From contig NZ_CP021030.1 of assembly GCF_002117485.1 (NCBI RefSeq), forward strand, positions 3,227,001 through 3,291,000: a stretch of 64,000 bases of DNA, given 5' to 3'. The DNA is from Rhizobium sp. NXC14. GTDB lineage: Bacteria > Pseudomonadota > Alphaproteobacteria > Rhizobiales > Rhizobiaceae. The translations under genes and the position numbers were made by a program. Shown piece by piece: positions 46,402 to 55,362 of this stretch (position 1 is its first letter; each line of letters begins with the position of its first letter). The notes beneath the pieces were generated by a model that had not been told where the DNA came from, made no database searches, and worked only from the letters and a program-made list of their open reading frames with translations.

Positions 46402-47705
46402 CGACGACACTTCTCCGCGGCCGCCTCCTCTCTTTCCATCGCGCGCCGCTGAGTCTCGCCGACAGCCAGAGTTATCTCTACGAGGAAGACGGTGGCCTGC
46501 TGATCGAGGACGGGCTGATCGCCGCAGTCGGCTCCTATACCGACATCAAGGCAAAGGCAGCCGCTGGTGTGGCCGAGATCGACCATCGTCCGCATCTGAT
46601 CCTGCCCGGCTTCATCGACATGCATCTGCATTTTCCGCAGATGCAGGTGATCGCCTCCTATGCAGCCAACCTGCTCGAATGGCTGAATACCTACACTTTC
46701 CCCGAGGAATGCCGCTTCGTCGAAAGTGCGCATGCGCAAAGGATCGCCACACATTTCTACGACGAGCTGATACGCCACGGCACGACGACGGCGGTCGCCT
46801 ATTGCTCCGTGCACAAGACCTCGGCCGACGCCTTCTTCGCCGAGGCGATGAAGCGCAATATGCGCATGGTCGGCGGCAAGGTGATGATGGACCGCAACGC
46901 CCCCCAGGGCCTGCTCGACACGCCTGAGATGGGTTATGACGAGACCCGCCAGGTGATAGCGGACTGGCACGGCAAGGGCCGCAACCACGTCGCCATCACC
47001 CCGCGCTTCGCCATCACGTCGACGCCGGCGCAGATGGAGGCTACGTCGGCGCTCGCCCGCGAATTTCCCGATCTTCACATCCAGACGCATCTTTCGGAAA
47101 ACCCCGACGAGATTAAATTCACCTGCGAGCTCTATCCCGAGGCGATCGACTATACCGACATTTACGCCCGCTACGGTCTGCTCGGGCCGAAGAGTCTCTT
47201 CGGCCACGCCATCCACCTGTCCGAACGCGAGGCCGATGTCATGAGCGACGCCGGCGCCGTCGCCGTCCATTGCCCGACCTCAAACCTCTTCCTCGGCTCC
47301 GGTCTCTTTCCGCTGAAGGCGCTGACGCGGCGCCAAAACCCGGTCCGCATCGGTGTCGCAACCGATATCGGCGGCGGCTCCAGCTATTCGATGCTGAAAA
47401 CAATGGACGAGGCCTACAAGATCCAGCAGCTGCTCGGCGAGCGGCTGAACCCGCTGGAAAGCTATTACCTGATGACGCGCGGCAATGCCGAGGCGCTGTC
47501 GCTCGCCGACCGGATCGGCACGCTGGACCCCGGCACCGAAGCGGACCTCGTCGTCCTCGACGCGGCCGCGACCCCGGCCATGGCGCTGAAGATGGAAACG
47601 GTAAAGACCCTGCCCGAGGAACTCTTCCTGCTTCAGACGATGGGCGACGACAGAGCGATCGCCGAGACCTACGTTTCCGGCATTGCCTTGAAAACAGGGC
47701 TTTGA
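46398..47705 (+). CDS. guaD: Guanine deaminase
   Basis: Amidohydrolase of 435 aa that converts guanine to xanthine. Zinc-binding motifs are LPGFIDMHLHFPQMQVIASYA, with the HxH near residue 76, QTHLSENPDEI, GHAIHLSERE and the aspartate in GVATDIGGGSSYSM. The length is normal for bacterial GuaD. It is translationally coupled to puuD and so belongs to the purine catabolic set. Xanthine produced here feeds XdhAB upstream. Confidence 0.92.
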   Translation: MTTTLLRGRLLSFHRAPLSLADSQSYLYEEDGGLLIEDGLIAAVGSYTDIKAKAAAGVAEIDHRPHLILPGFIDMHLHFPQMQVIASYAANLLEWLNTYTFPEECRFVESAHAQRIATHFYDELIRHGTTTAVAYCSVHKTSADAFFAEAMKRNMRMVGGKVMMDRNAPQGLLDTPEMGYDETRQVIADWHGKGRNHVAITPRFAITSTPAQMEATSALAREFPDLHIQTHLSENPDEIKFTCELYPEAIDYTDIYARYGLLGPKSLFGHAIHLSEREADVMSDAGAVAVHCPTSNLFLGSGLFPLKALTRRQNPVRIGVATDIGGGSSYSMLKTMDEAYKIQQLLGERLNPLESYYLMTRGNAEALSLADRIGTLDPGTEADLVVLDAAATPAMALKMETVKTLPEELFLLQTMGDDRAIAETYVSGIALKTGL

Positions 47706-47829
47706 CGATATCGGTTCCCCCCAACGAGGTACAGTGAAGACCGTCTGAGGCGGACGTTTCCCGTAACCCTTCTTTTGGGATTCATGTTATGGGCGATGGT
47801 CGCATTTAAACCTGTAGAAGGTTCGATTC

Positions 47830-48972
47830 ATGGCAACTCCGCTCACCATCGACGATCTGAAAAAACTCGCGCAGCGCCGCGTGCCGAAAATGTTTTTCGA
47901 CTATGCGGATTCAGGCGCCTGGACGGAATCCACCTATCGGGCGAATGAAAGCGATTTCGGTCAGATCAAGCTGCGCCAGCGCGTGCTGGTCGACATGAGC
48001 GACCGCACGCTCGAAACGACGATGATCGGCCAGAAAGTATCGATGCCGGTAGCGCTCGCACCGACCGGCATGACCGGGATGCAGCATGCCGATGGCGAAA
48101 TGCTGGCGGCGCGGGCGGCGGAAGAATTCGGTGTTCCCTTCACGCTCTCGACGATGAGCATCTGCTCGATCGAGGATGTTGCCTCAGTGACCACACGTCC
48201 CTTCTGGTTCCAGCTCTACGTGATGAGGGACAAGGATTTCGTCCTCGACCTCATCCGTCGCGCCAAGGCGGCGAAATGCTCCGCGCTGGTGCTGACCGCC
48301 GACCTGCAGATCCTCGGCCAGCGCCATAAGGACCTGCGCAACGGTCTCTCGGCCCCACCGAAATTGACCGCGAAACATATCTGGCAGATGGCAACCCGGC
48401 CCCTCTGGTGCCTTGATATGCTGCAGACGAAGCGCCGGTACTTCGGCAATATCGTCGGCCATGCCAAGAACGTCGCCAACGTTGCCTCCGTGCCCAAGTT
48501 TGCGAACGAGCAATTCGATCCACGGCTGTCCTGGGCTGATATCGCCTGGATCAAGGAGCAATGGGGCGGCCCGCTGATCATCAAAGGCATCCTCGATCCC
48601 GAAGACGCGAAGGCCGCCGCCGATACCGGCGCCGATGCGATCATCGTTTCCAATCATGGCGGCCGTCAGCTCGACGGCGCCCCCTCCTCGATCAGCATGC
48701 TGTCTTCGATCGTCGACGCCGTGGGCGACCGCATCGAGGTTCATCTCGACGGCGGCATCCGCTCTGGCCAGGACGTGCTGAAGGCCGTGGCGCTCGGCGC
48801 GAAGGGCACCTATATCGGCCGCCCCTTCCTCTACGGGCTTGGCGCCATGGGCAAGGAAGGCGTCACGCTGGCGCTCGACATCATCCGCAAAGAGATGGAC
48901 ATCACGATGGCCCTCTGCGGCAAGCGCGACATCAACGACGTGGATGCGTCGATCATATCGGAGCGCGGCTGA
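47830..48972 (+). CDS. lldD: L-lactate dehydrogenase (FMN, LldD type)
   Basis: FMN-dependent alpha-hydroxy-acid dehydrogenase of 380 aa. Visible motifs are the N-terminal RRVPKMFFDYADSGAW, PTGMTGMQHADGE, the flavin/substrate region WFQLYVMRDKDF, ADLQILGQRHKD, and the catalytic His in SNHGGRQLDG followed by DGGIRSGQDVLKA. It oxidises L-lactate to pyruvate at the membrane via quinones. It follows guaD by 124 bp and may have its own promoter. Other 2-hydroxy acids, such as glycolate or mandelate, are possible substrates. Confidence 0.87.
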   Translation: MATPLTIDDLKKLAQRRVPKMFFDYADSGAWTESTYRANESDFGQIKLRQRVLVDMSDRTLETTMIGQKVSMPVALAPTGMTGMQHADGEMLAARAAEEFGVPFTLSTMSICSIEDVASVTTRPFWFQLYVMRDKDFVLDLIRRAKAAKCSALVLTADLQILGQRHKDLRNGLSAPPKLTAKHIWQMATRPLWCLDMLQTKRRYFGNIVGHAKNVANVASVPKFANEQFDPRLSWADIAWIKEQWGGPLIIKGILDPEDAKAAADTGADAIIVSNHGGRQLDGAPSSISMLSSIVDAVGDRIEVHLDGGIRSGQDVLKAVALGAKGTYIGRPFLYGLGAMGKEGVTLALDIIRKEMDITMALCGKRDINDVDASIISERG

Positions 48973-49060
48973 GAGAAGTCGGCACTGGCTGAACGCCCCG
49001 ATGGGTCGGCAAGATCTTCGATCTGCGCAACGGCATGCGATTCAGCACAGCGGCCGGCCG

Positions 49061-49483
49061 TCACCCGCGGTGAAAAGCAGGATCGCAAAAATCGCGAGAC
49101 AGATGGCGAGAGCCAAACGCTGCCGCCACCACGATGCGGCGCGATCCGGCAATCCGCCTCTCGAGGCCAGGCGATGTCCCGTCAGGCTTGCGCAGCTGCA
49201 TTCGGGAGAGCAGGTCGTCGACGGCGGCAAGACCGGCGGCCTCTGTCTCATGGCTCGACGCGAGGCGAAACAACAGCGCATCGAAAAGGAGATGGATCGC
49301 CAGCGCGAGCACGATCCCGCAGAAGACGAGCATCAAGAGCCAGCCGAATGCTGGAGCGAAACCTCGATATCCCTGAGTGATCGGGCCGAAAATCAGCGGC
49401 AACAGCGCTGTCAGCCCACAGACGATTGAATTGCGGCCGAGATTTCGCGCAGCCGCCGAGGCCTTGGCATTCCATTGCGTCAT
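49061..49483 (-). CDS. Small membrane protein coupled to the ynbD-like gene
   Basis: Protein of 140 aa with two hydrophobic helices (about 18-35 and 48-75; the second contains GWLLMLVFCGIVLALAIHLL) and a charged C-terminal part. ATG at 49483 overlaps the stop of the preceding gene (ATGA), so it belongs to the ynbC-ynbD-like unit. The last 30 residues look unnatural, whereas another frame over the same bases encodes a third helix (RLALAICLAIFAILLFTAG) ending at 49042. A one-base frameshift near 49130 is therefore possible. I do not recognise the family. Confidence 0.6.
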   Translation of the reverse strand: MTQWNAKASAAARNLGRNSIVCGLTALLPLIFGPITQGYRGFAPAFGWLLMLVFCGIVLALAIHLLFDALLFRLASSHETEAAGLAAVDDLLSRMQLRKPDGTSPGLERRIAGSRRIVVAAAFGSRHLSRDFCDPAFHRG

Positions 49484-50808
49484 TGCAAGCCCTCCGTCAC
49501 GGCATGGATGCTTTCCTCGGGCAGATGAACACGCCGCCCTGCCCTTTCGATCAGCCGCAGCGCTTCTGCTGGAGTTTCGCAACGTCGGCTGACGAGCAGC
49601 CACCGCACGATGACGCCGGCGCTCCGCTGGAAACCGAGCGCACAGCAGACGAGGACCGGTCCCTGGTGGCGCGCAATCTCGATGAGGTTCGCCGCGGCTC
49701 GCGTCTGGATCTCGTCGGGGCCTGTCAGATCGAGGGTGGGAAAACTGCACCAGCGCCTTGATGTCCCGCTTGGGCGCTGAAACTCGCCGGTGATGTCGAT
49801 CACCGTGGCGAAATGGTCGGCCTCGTGGCGGCGCGGAAAACGGCCGAGATGGACACCGTCAACGATCATCACGGATGCCGGTATTTTGCGTGTCCAGAGC
49901 CAAACATTGACGACGACGCCGAGCCGGTAGGGCGCCAGTAGCCAGCGGCTGGCAAGTGCGGCCCGGCCATCGGCGCGTTTCAGGAATATCTGCGGGCCGG
50001 CGCCGAGATATCCGGCTGCGACGATCGCCAGCGCAACCGCCGGCCAGAGCAACAGAAGCGCTGCGGCCGACAGAGGAGTAAAGAGCGCTGCAAGGCCGAG
50101 AAATGCGAGAGCACCGCACAGATAATAGATGCCGAGACGGCGCGACTTCGGGTCGTCGCTCAACGCAAAATTGGCAAGAGGCGAACCGGCATCGCGTGGG
50201 AAAAGCCAGGCGGCAAACAGACCGAGCAGCACGCCGGTCGGTATGTCCATGACGTGATGCTGCCACGTCGTCAGCACGGAGGCGCCGATGAGGAAGCACC
50301 AGCAGTGCCAGACAAGCCGGGCCCTGCGCGGCAGCCGGCCGCGCAGATGGTCCCAGATCACCACCAGCAGCGCGATATGCAGCGACGGCGCCTGGTTGAA
50401 CGGCTTGTCGAAGCCACCGAGGACAGCAAACATGAAACCGGGCAGGCCGCTCGTGGCCGGCCGCACGAAGATTGCTTCGAGCGGAAACGCGATAAAACAG
50501 GCGACTGCGATTAACTGGATCGTCAGATAACGCCTTGCCAGCATATCCACATCGCGCGGCGTCGTGTTGATGAACAGGCAGAGCCCGTAGAACAGATTGA
50601 TCGACCAATATGGAATGATCGTCCATCCCAAGAACGGAATGGCGCTTTCCCATGCGAAGGCAATGTTCGGCACATCAGCGCGTTGCGACGCCAGCCAGTT
50701 GGCGCCGCCATAGGTCAGATAGAAGAACGGCGCCAGGAAGGCGAGCCAGCACGCCGCCCGCTTCATGACCGGCGCTGTTCGGGAAAGTGGAGAATGTGCC
50801 TGCCCCAA
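49480..50808 (-). CDS. PAP2 phosphatase fused to a dual-specificity phosphatase domain (YnbD-like)
   Basis: Fusion of 442 aa. The N-terminal membrane part (six helices, to about residue 260) is a PAP2 lipid phosphatase: QAPSLHIALLVV supplies the P-S-x-H motif, and TWQHHVMDIPTG the second His with Asp. The C-terminal part (about 285-442) is a dual-specificity phosphatase whose loop is LVCCALGFQRSAG. The C-x5-R is intact, but the usual preceding His is Cys. The architecture equals E. coli YnbD (about 430 aa). TTG at 50808 has a GAGGG SD; ATG at 50766 gives 428 aa without SD. It lies directly downstream of the YnbC-like gene. Confidence 0.78.
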   Translation of the reverse strand: MGQAHSPLSRTAPVMKRAACWLAFLAPFFYLTYGGANWLASQRADVPNIAFAWESAIPFLGWTIIPYWSINLFYGLCLFINTTPRDVDMLARRYLTIQLIAVACFIAFPLEAIFVRPATSGLPGFMFAVLGGFDKPFNQAPSLHIALLVVIWDHLRGRLPRRARLVWHCWCFLIGASVLTTWQHHVMDIPTGVLLGLFAAWLFPRDAGSPLANFALSDDPKSRRLGIYYLCGALAFLGLAALFTPLSAAALLLLWPAVALAIVAAGYLGAGPQIFLKRADGRAALASRWLLAPYRLGVVVNVWLWTRKIPASVMIVDGVHLGRFPRRHEADHFATVIDITGEFQRPSGTSRRWCSFPTLDLTGPDEIQTRAAANLIEIARHQGPVLVCCALGFQRSAGVIVRWLLVSRRCETPAEALRLIERAGRRVHLPEESIHAVTEGLQ

Positions 50809-50819
50809 CGGCGTTGCCC

Positions 50820-52616
50820 TCAAACTCTCTCCGCCAGCGAGACGGTGAAAATGCCCCACTGGTCAATGCGCTGTTCGATCTTGCGGAAACCGGCTGCGGC
50901 GACCAGCTGGTCCATTTCCTCTTGCGTGCGCCGCCGCATCACCCATGCCTGACCGCCGCGATGAGAGGTGAGCGCGCGGGCAATCATCTCCAGCTGTGGA
51001 TGCCATGGCTGGTTGGTGTAGACGAGCAGACCGCCGGGCTGCATCGCGCGGGCGATCCCCTCGAGCGAAGCGGCGATCATCTGATTGTCGGAAAACAGCT
51101 CATACAGGCCGGAGACGATCGCGAGGTCCGGAGCCGGCCTGATTGCGGCCAGCCCCTCGCCGTCAAAGGCATCCTGCTGGCGGAAGCTCACAAAATCACT
51201 GAGGCCGCGCGCGGCGATGCTGTTGCGGCCGGCCTCGACGTTGATGAGGGAATAATCCTGCAGCCGCACGCTATCGGGACGCACTGCAGCGGTCTCGATA
51301 GCATCAAGGACATATCGCCCGTGCCCGGCCGCTATGTCGAGCATATGAGTGCTGCGGCCGGCGGCTTTCAGGCGCTGCAGCCCGTGGTCGATCAGTTCCT
51401 GCAAATGCAGCTTGCGCTGCCTGATACCGCGCCAGCCGACCGCCTCGAGGAACACCCGGTCGATCAACCGCCCGCCGGGACCGAGCCCGCGGGGCTTGTT
51501 TTCGTAGACGTAATCGAGCGTCGAGCCGGAATCGAAACCGGTCTTCGCCCCGGTCCTTATGCCTGCGGACACCAGCGCCCCGATCCGGATGTTAAGGCGG
51601 CTGAGCGCCCAGTAGATGCCGCGTGCGGATGTCGCATCCAACGGGCTCGCGAGCCGGTCGGCTTCGTCCTTGGTATAGCCCTGGATATGGGCGGTGCGCA
51701 GGTCGGCAGGCGCCCGCGGCTCAGCGAAACGCGCATCGATAAAGCGGCGGATTTCGGCGAGCGCAATCGCGCGGTCCTTTTCGCCGAGCGTGTCGTGGTA
51801 GAAGCCGGCAAACACGTGCCGTTCCTTGATGCGGCTGCCGAGGTTTTCGTAAAACCGATGCTGCGGCGCGTGCCGTACCACCCAGTCGCTGCCGGAGATC
51901 AGCAGCTGGGTCGGCACGGTGATGGCGCGGGCGTCGTTGACGATGCGGGCCGCCGCCTCGTAGAGCTGCAGCAGAATGTTGGAGGCAATCGGCCGCGTGA
52001 TCAACGGATCGGATTCAAAAGAGGCAATGCGCTCGGGATCATGCGTCAGAAACTTCGCCTTGACGTAAGAATTGACGAAGAATGTCCCCTTGAACTTTTC
52101 CCAGAGCGCAATGCCTTCCTTGGCGAAAGGCACATAGAGCTTGACGCTGAAGGCCGGTGAGGCCAGCACCAGCGCGCGGATCGGCGGCGCATAGTCGTGC
52201 ACCCAGGTGGCGGCAAGGACGGCGCCGACGCTCTGCGCAATGACGGCGATGTCTTCGACCGCAGTACCGCTGGTCTCGCTGACATGGCGGACGAAGCAAT
52301 CGAGATCACGCGCCGAGGCAGCGAAGGATGGCGAATAACCGCGCTCTCCCGGCGAACGTCCGTGACCGCGCGCGTCCCAGGCGTAGAAGGCAAAATCATC
52401 GAGGCCGAGCTCGGTGGCGAGATGGGCGACGCGGCCGCTATGCTCGTGGCCGCGATGGAGAAGAATGATGGCGCCCTTCGGTGAAGCACCGGTCGCAGGC
52501 CACGTCCGATAAAACAGTCGAGTCCCGTCATGCGATGCGAATTCGGATTCATGCATGGGTCTGGTCGTCGAGGAGGGTTGCTCGCTGTCGGTAGTCTGCA
52601 GCACGGTCGTCTCCAA
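50820..52616 (-). CDS. Bifunctional alpha/beta hydrolase and SAM-dependent methyltransferase (YnbC-like)
   Basis: Fusion of 598 aa. Residues 20-300 form a monoacylglycerol-lipase-like hydrolase (Hydrolase_4): LLHRGHEHSGRV, WDARGHGRSPG, the nucleophile in AQSVGAVLA (an A-x-S-x-G variant), Asp in SGSDWVV and His in FYHDTLGE. Residues 310-598 form a class I methyltransferase with motif I MLDIAAGHGRY and NQPWHPQ further on. E. coli YnbC has the same two-domain layout. It probably acts on a lipid, cutting or transferring an acyl group and methylating the product, but no reaction is established. It is the first gene of a three-gene unit, divergent from the YnbA-like gene. Confidence 0.78.
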   Translation of the reverse strand: METTVLQTTDSEQPSSTTRPMHESEFASHDGTRLFYRTWPATGASPKGAIILLHRGHEHSGRVAHLATELGLDDFAFYAWDARGHGRSPGERGYSPSFAASARDLDCFVRHVSETSGTAVEDIAVIAQSVGAVLAATWVHDYAPPIRALVLASPAFSVKLYVPFAKEGIALWEKFKGTFFVNSYVKAKFLTHDPERIASFESDPLITRPIASNILLQLYEAAARIVNDARAITVPTQLLISGSDWVVRHAPQHRFYENLGSRIKERHVFAGFYHDTLGEKDRAIALAEIRRFIDARFAEPRAPADLRTAHIQGYTKDEADRLASPLDATSARGIYWALSRLNIRIGALVSAGIRTGAKTGFDSGSTLDYVYENKPRGLGPGGRLIDRVFLEAVGWRGIRQRKLHLQELIDHGLQRLKAAGRSTHMLDIAAGHGRYVLDAIETAAVRPDSVRLQDYSLINVEAGRNSIAARGLSDFVSFRQQDAFDGEGLAAIRPAPDLAIVSGLYELFSDNQMIAASLEGIARAMQPGGLLVYTNQPWHPQLEMIARALTSHRGGQAWVMRRRTQEEMDQLVAAAGFRKIEQRIDQWGIFTVSLAERV

Positions 52617-52806
52617 TTCTGATCACTGGATAGGTTGCATCTATTGCGGGCAACAGTGAGTTGCTTTCATTGCAAAAGTCTAGCTGCAAATGATAAGTCC
52701 TTTGGGTGAGCCGATTTGAAGTGCGGGCTTTCCCACAGCTACGATGATCCGCACGGACCCAGCCGGGATAGACTGTTCAATTGCCGCGAAATTCCACTGA
52801 GGTAGC

Positions 52807-53418
52807 ATGTCTGTTTATCAATTGAAGTCCCGGTTTCAGAATATTCTTCGCCCCCTGGTGCGCTCGCTTGCAGCACGAGGTGTTACCGCCAATCAGGTGA
52901 CTTCAGTTGCTGCCGCCGTCTCGGTTGCACTTGGGCTTTTCCTGAGCGTCGCCCCGCTTCCGCATTGGTTCCTGCTGGTGCCTGTATGGTTTCTACTGCG
53001 CATGGGCCTCAATGCCATTGACGGCATGCTCGCGCGCGAACATGGGCAAAAGAGCATTTTGGGCGCCTATCTCAACGAGATCGGTGACGTCGTGTCGGAT
53101 GCCGCCCTTTATTTCCCGTTTGCGCTCATCGATCCGAACGATCTGATGCCGGTCATGGCTGTCATATTCCTCTCGGCACTGACGGAATTTGCCGGCATCC
53201 TGGGTCAAACGGTTGGGGCAAGCCGGCGTTATGACGGGCCGCTGGGCAAGAGCGACCGTGCGGTGCTTTTCGGCTCGCTCGGCACCTATGTTGGAGTTGG
53301 CGGTGGGTTTGCGGGATGGACCTCGTGGTTTTGGGCGGTGGTGGCTCTTCTTCTTATCTGGACCATCGTCAACCGTATCAGCGCCGGTATTCGCGAGGCG
53401 CAAACGGCCGCCCGATAG
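52807..53418 (+). CDS. CDP-alcohol phosphotransferase with altered motif (YnbA-like)
   Basis: Membrane enzyme of 203 aa with about five helices. The CDP-alcohol phosphotransferase signature is at residues 69-94, but two of its four aspartates are asparagine: N69-x2-D72-G73-x2-A76-R77-x8-G86-x3-N90-x3-D94. The same substitutions are, as I recall, a feature of E. coli YnbA. Normal family members join CDP-diacylglycerol to an alcohol such as serine, inositol or glycerol phosphate. It is divergent from the YnbC/YnbD-like genes across 190 bp, pointing to a common pathway making and remodelling an unidentified phospholipid. The cytidylyltransferase partner YnbB is absent here. Confidence 0.8.
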   Translation: MSVYQLKSRFQNILRPLVRSLAARGVTANQVTSVAAAVSVALGLFLSVAPLPHWFLLVPVWFLLRMGLNAIDGMLAREHGQKSILGAYLNEIGDVVSDAALYFPFALIDPNDLMPVMAVIFLSALTEFAGILGQTVGASRRYDGPLGKSDRAVLFGSLGTYVGVGGGFAGWTSWFWAVVALLLIWTIVNRISAGIREAQTAAR

Positions 53419-53758
53419 ACGCGGATATGATCCACTGCCGGTTCTCTCACTTGTGCGTGACGGGAAGCTGCAGGAACAGCGCATGGGCTTCGTCAAGGCC
53501 GTGCAGGAAACCGTCGGCGCCGACCTCCAGTCGAACGGACTTGAGCTCAGAGGCCGCCTTTTGACGACGACAACACCATCTCATCCTCCTTCGAAATTTT
53601 GATGGCGCAAAAACCGGTAATTTCAGCAGCGGCGCCGGCAAAGCAGGCAATCCCGCCTGCCACTCCGGCAAAACCGGCGGCACCGGCCGCGGCTCCTGCA
53701 AAGACGATCGCCCCTCAGGCACCCGAGAAGGATTGATCGCAGCGCAGGCAGGTCCGGG
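53419..53758. other. 340-bp region with a possible Ala/Pro-rich small frame
   Basis: No recognised gene. A plus-strand frame at 53602-53736 encodes 44 residues rich in Ala, Pro and Lys (SAAAPAKQAIPPATPAKPAA) without a clear SD. It may be a small protein or the tail of a lost one. On the minus strand a frame ending at 53447 contains VRLEVGADGFLHGLDEAHAL, which looks protein-like but is not recognised and has no convincing start. Confidence 0.3.
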
Positions 53759-54499
53759 CTATCGCACCCAGCCTGTCGCCAGCGCGCTCGCCCAGTCGGC
53801 ACGACCCCTTTCGGCGGCCAGTGCCGACATCGCCATATGGTTGTAGGCGACGGTCCGGAACTGCCACATCCATCCGGCCGCCGTCTTTTCCAAAATGGCA
53901 TAGCTCGACAGCGGATGGCCGGCTTCTACCTTGTGGTAGTAGGGCAGCACATCGTCATAGGCCGGACAGCCGACACTTCCGGGATTGACGATCAGCCGGC
54001 CGTCCGAGAGGCGGACGGCGTGGGGAATGTGGCTGTGTCCGCAGAGGATCAGCGGCAGGTCGATGCCTTCGGCGAGCGCCTCTATCGCTTCGATCGGCTT
54101 CAAGAAGACTTGCCCCTGCGGCGAGACCGACTCCAGCCAATAGAGATTGTCGTCTTTCGGCGTCGCGTGGCAGAGATAGGCCTCGCCGCGATAGACAGCA
54201 TCGAACGGTAGAGCCCGCAGCCACTCGAGGTGGGACGGCGTCAGCTGCCGGTAGGCGGCAGCATCCGAGGCATGCATAGAGGCGGGATACTGCTCGATCA
54301 GATAGCGGTCGTGATTGCCCCGAACCGAGGTCAGCCCGAGAGGCGTCAGCAGGTCAGCCGTTCGGCCTGCCTCCAGCGGCCCGCTGAAGAAATCGCCGAG
54401 ATTGACGACGTCCTCGATGCCCTGAGCCCGGATATCTGCAAGCACCGCCTCGAGTGCAAGATGGTTGCCGTGAATATCGGCGATCGCAGCAAACCTCAT
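53759..54499 (-). CDS. Calcineurin-like metallophosphoesterase
   Basis: Enzyme of 246 aa from the Metallophos_2 (YfcE/MJ0936-like) group. The dimetal motifs are all present: ADIHGNHLALEAV, NLGDFFSGP, VRGNHDRY, and C-terminal GHSHIPH with NPGSVGCP. It should cleave phosphoester bonds in nucleotides or related molecules. It begins directly after the hiuH stop (TAA then ATG), so it is the last gene of the puuE-uraD-allA-hiuH operon. A purine-related substrate is a reasonable guess, not a demonstrated fact. Confidence 0.82.
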   Translation of the reverse strand: MRFAAIADIHGNHLALEAVLADIRAQGIEDVVNLGDFFSGPLEAGRTADLLTPLGLTSVRGNHDRYLIEQYPASMHASDAAAYRQLTPSHLEWLRALPFDAVYRGEAYLCHATPKDDNLYWLESVSPQGQVFLKPIEAIEALAEGIDLPLILCGHSHIPHAVRLSDGRLIVNPGSVGCPAYDDVLPYYHKVEAGHPLSSYAILEKTAAGWMWQFRTVAYNHMAMSALAAERGRADWASALATGWVR

Positions 54500-54856
54500 T
54501 TAGCTGCCGCGATAGGTTGAATAGCCGTAAGGCGAAAGCAGGAGCGGCACATGGTAATGCGCCGTGACATCGGCGATGCCGAAGCGGATCGGCACGAGAT
54601 CCAGGAAGGCCGGATGCGGCAGCGGCGTGCCGCAGGCCCTGAGATACTCGCCGGCGTGGAAGACCAGCTCGTAGATGCCTACGTGAAAATTTTCGCCCGC
54701 AAGGATCGGGCCACCGTCGACTCGGCCGTCCGCATTGGTCTCCACCGTTTTCAGATGTCTGCGGATCTCGCCGTCGAGCTGGAAAAGATCGATCCTGAGC
54801 CCATTGGCGGGCTTGCCAAGGGCGGTGTCGAGCACATGTGTCGTCAGTCCGGTCAT
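54500..54856 (-). CDS. hiuH: 5-hydroxyisourate hydrolase
   Basis: Transthyretin-like protein of 118 aa. It has the N-terminal [14 protein letters not shown] and the C-terminal tetrapeptide YRGS, both diagnostic of HIU hydrolase as opposed to transthyretin. The active-site His of HVLD and His in [11 protein letters not shown] are present. It hydrolyses 5-hydroxyisourate, made by PuuD, to OHCU. It overlaps allA by 4 bp (ATGA). Confidence 0.94.
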   Translation of the reverse strand: MTGLTTHVLDTALGKPANGLRIDLFQLDGEIRRHLKTVETNADGRVDGGPILAGENFHVGIYELVFHAGEYLRACGTPLPHPAFLDLVPIRFGIADVTAHYHVPLLLSPYGYSTYRGS

Positions 54857-55362
54857 GGGCCTGGCTCTTTGATGACATAGGGGGGGTCGAAGAAGAATTC
54901 CTCCAGATTATTGCCAGGGCCGTCGCGGTCGACGACCAGGAAATCGGAGGTTTGGCCGAGCGCCATCAGCGGATGATGCCAGACATTGCGGCGGTAGTTC
55001 ACACCCTGGTCTCCGCGCGCGAAAAACACCTGCGGCCTGCCCGGACGTCCGCCCTCGTCCTCGGAGACGACGACGAGGAATGGGCGGCCGGAGATCGGCG
55101 AGAAACTCTGGCTCCCGAAGGGATGGCGTTCCATCATGTCGACGTTATAAGGGAAGCTGCGCGGCTGGCCGCGAAAGAGATTGATGATGACGCGCGCGCC
55201 CTCGCCCGCCGCCTCCGCCGTGGCCAGCGCATGGAAGCGTTCGGTCGTGCCGCCGTTGATGAGCCGCATCGAGGCTGGATCGGCTTCGATCACTTCGCCG
55301 AAAGGAGCAAAGGCCGATCTGGTAAGCGGGCGGATATCGAGAAAATCAGCCAACGGGTTCAC
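54853..55362 (-). CDS. allA: Ureidoglycolate lyase
   Basis: Cupin-fold enzyme of 169 aa from the AllA family. It has [12 protein letters not shown] near the N-terminus, [25 protein letters not shown] in segments near residues 62-85, and WHHPLMAL and [17 protein letters not shown] toward the end. It splits ureidoglycolate into glyoxylate and urea, the last step of allantoin breakdown. Allantoicase, which would supply ureidoglycolate, is not in this window. Its start overlaps the stop of the HepT-like gene (ATGA), and its end overlaps the hiuH start. Confidence 0.9.
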   Translation of the reverse strand: MNPLADFLDIRPLTRSAFAPFGEVIEADPASMRLINGGTTERFHALATAEAAGEGARVIINLFRGQPRSFPYNVDMMERHPFGSQSFSPISGRPFLVVVSEDEGGRPGRPQVFFARGDQGVNYRRNVWHHPLMALGQTSDFLVVDRDGPGNNLEEFFFDPPYVIKEPGP

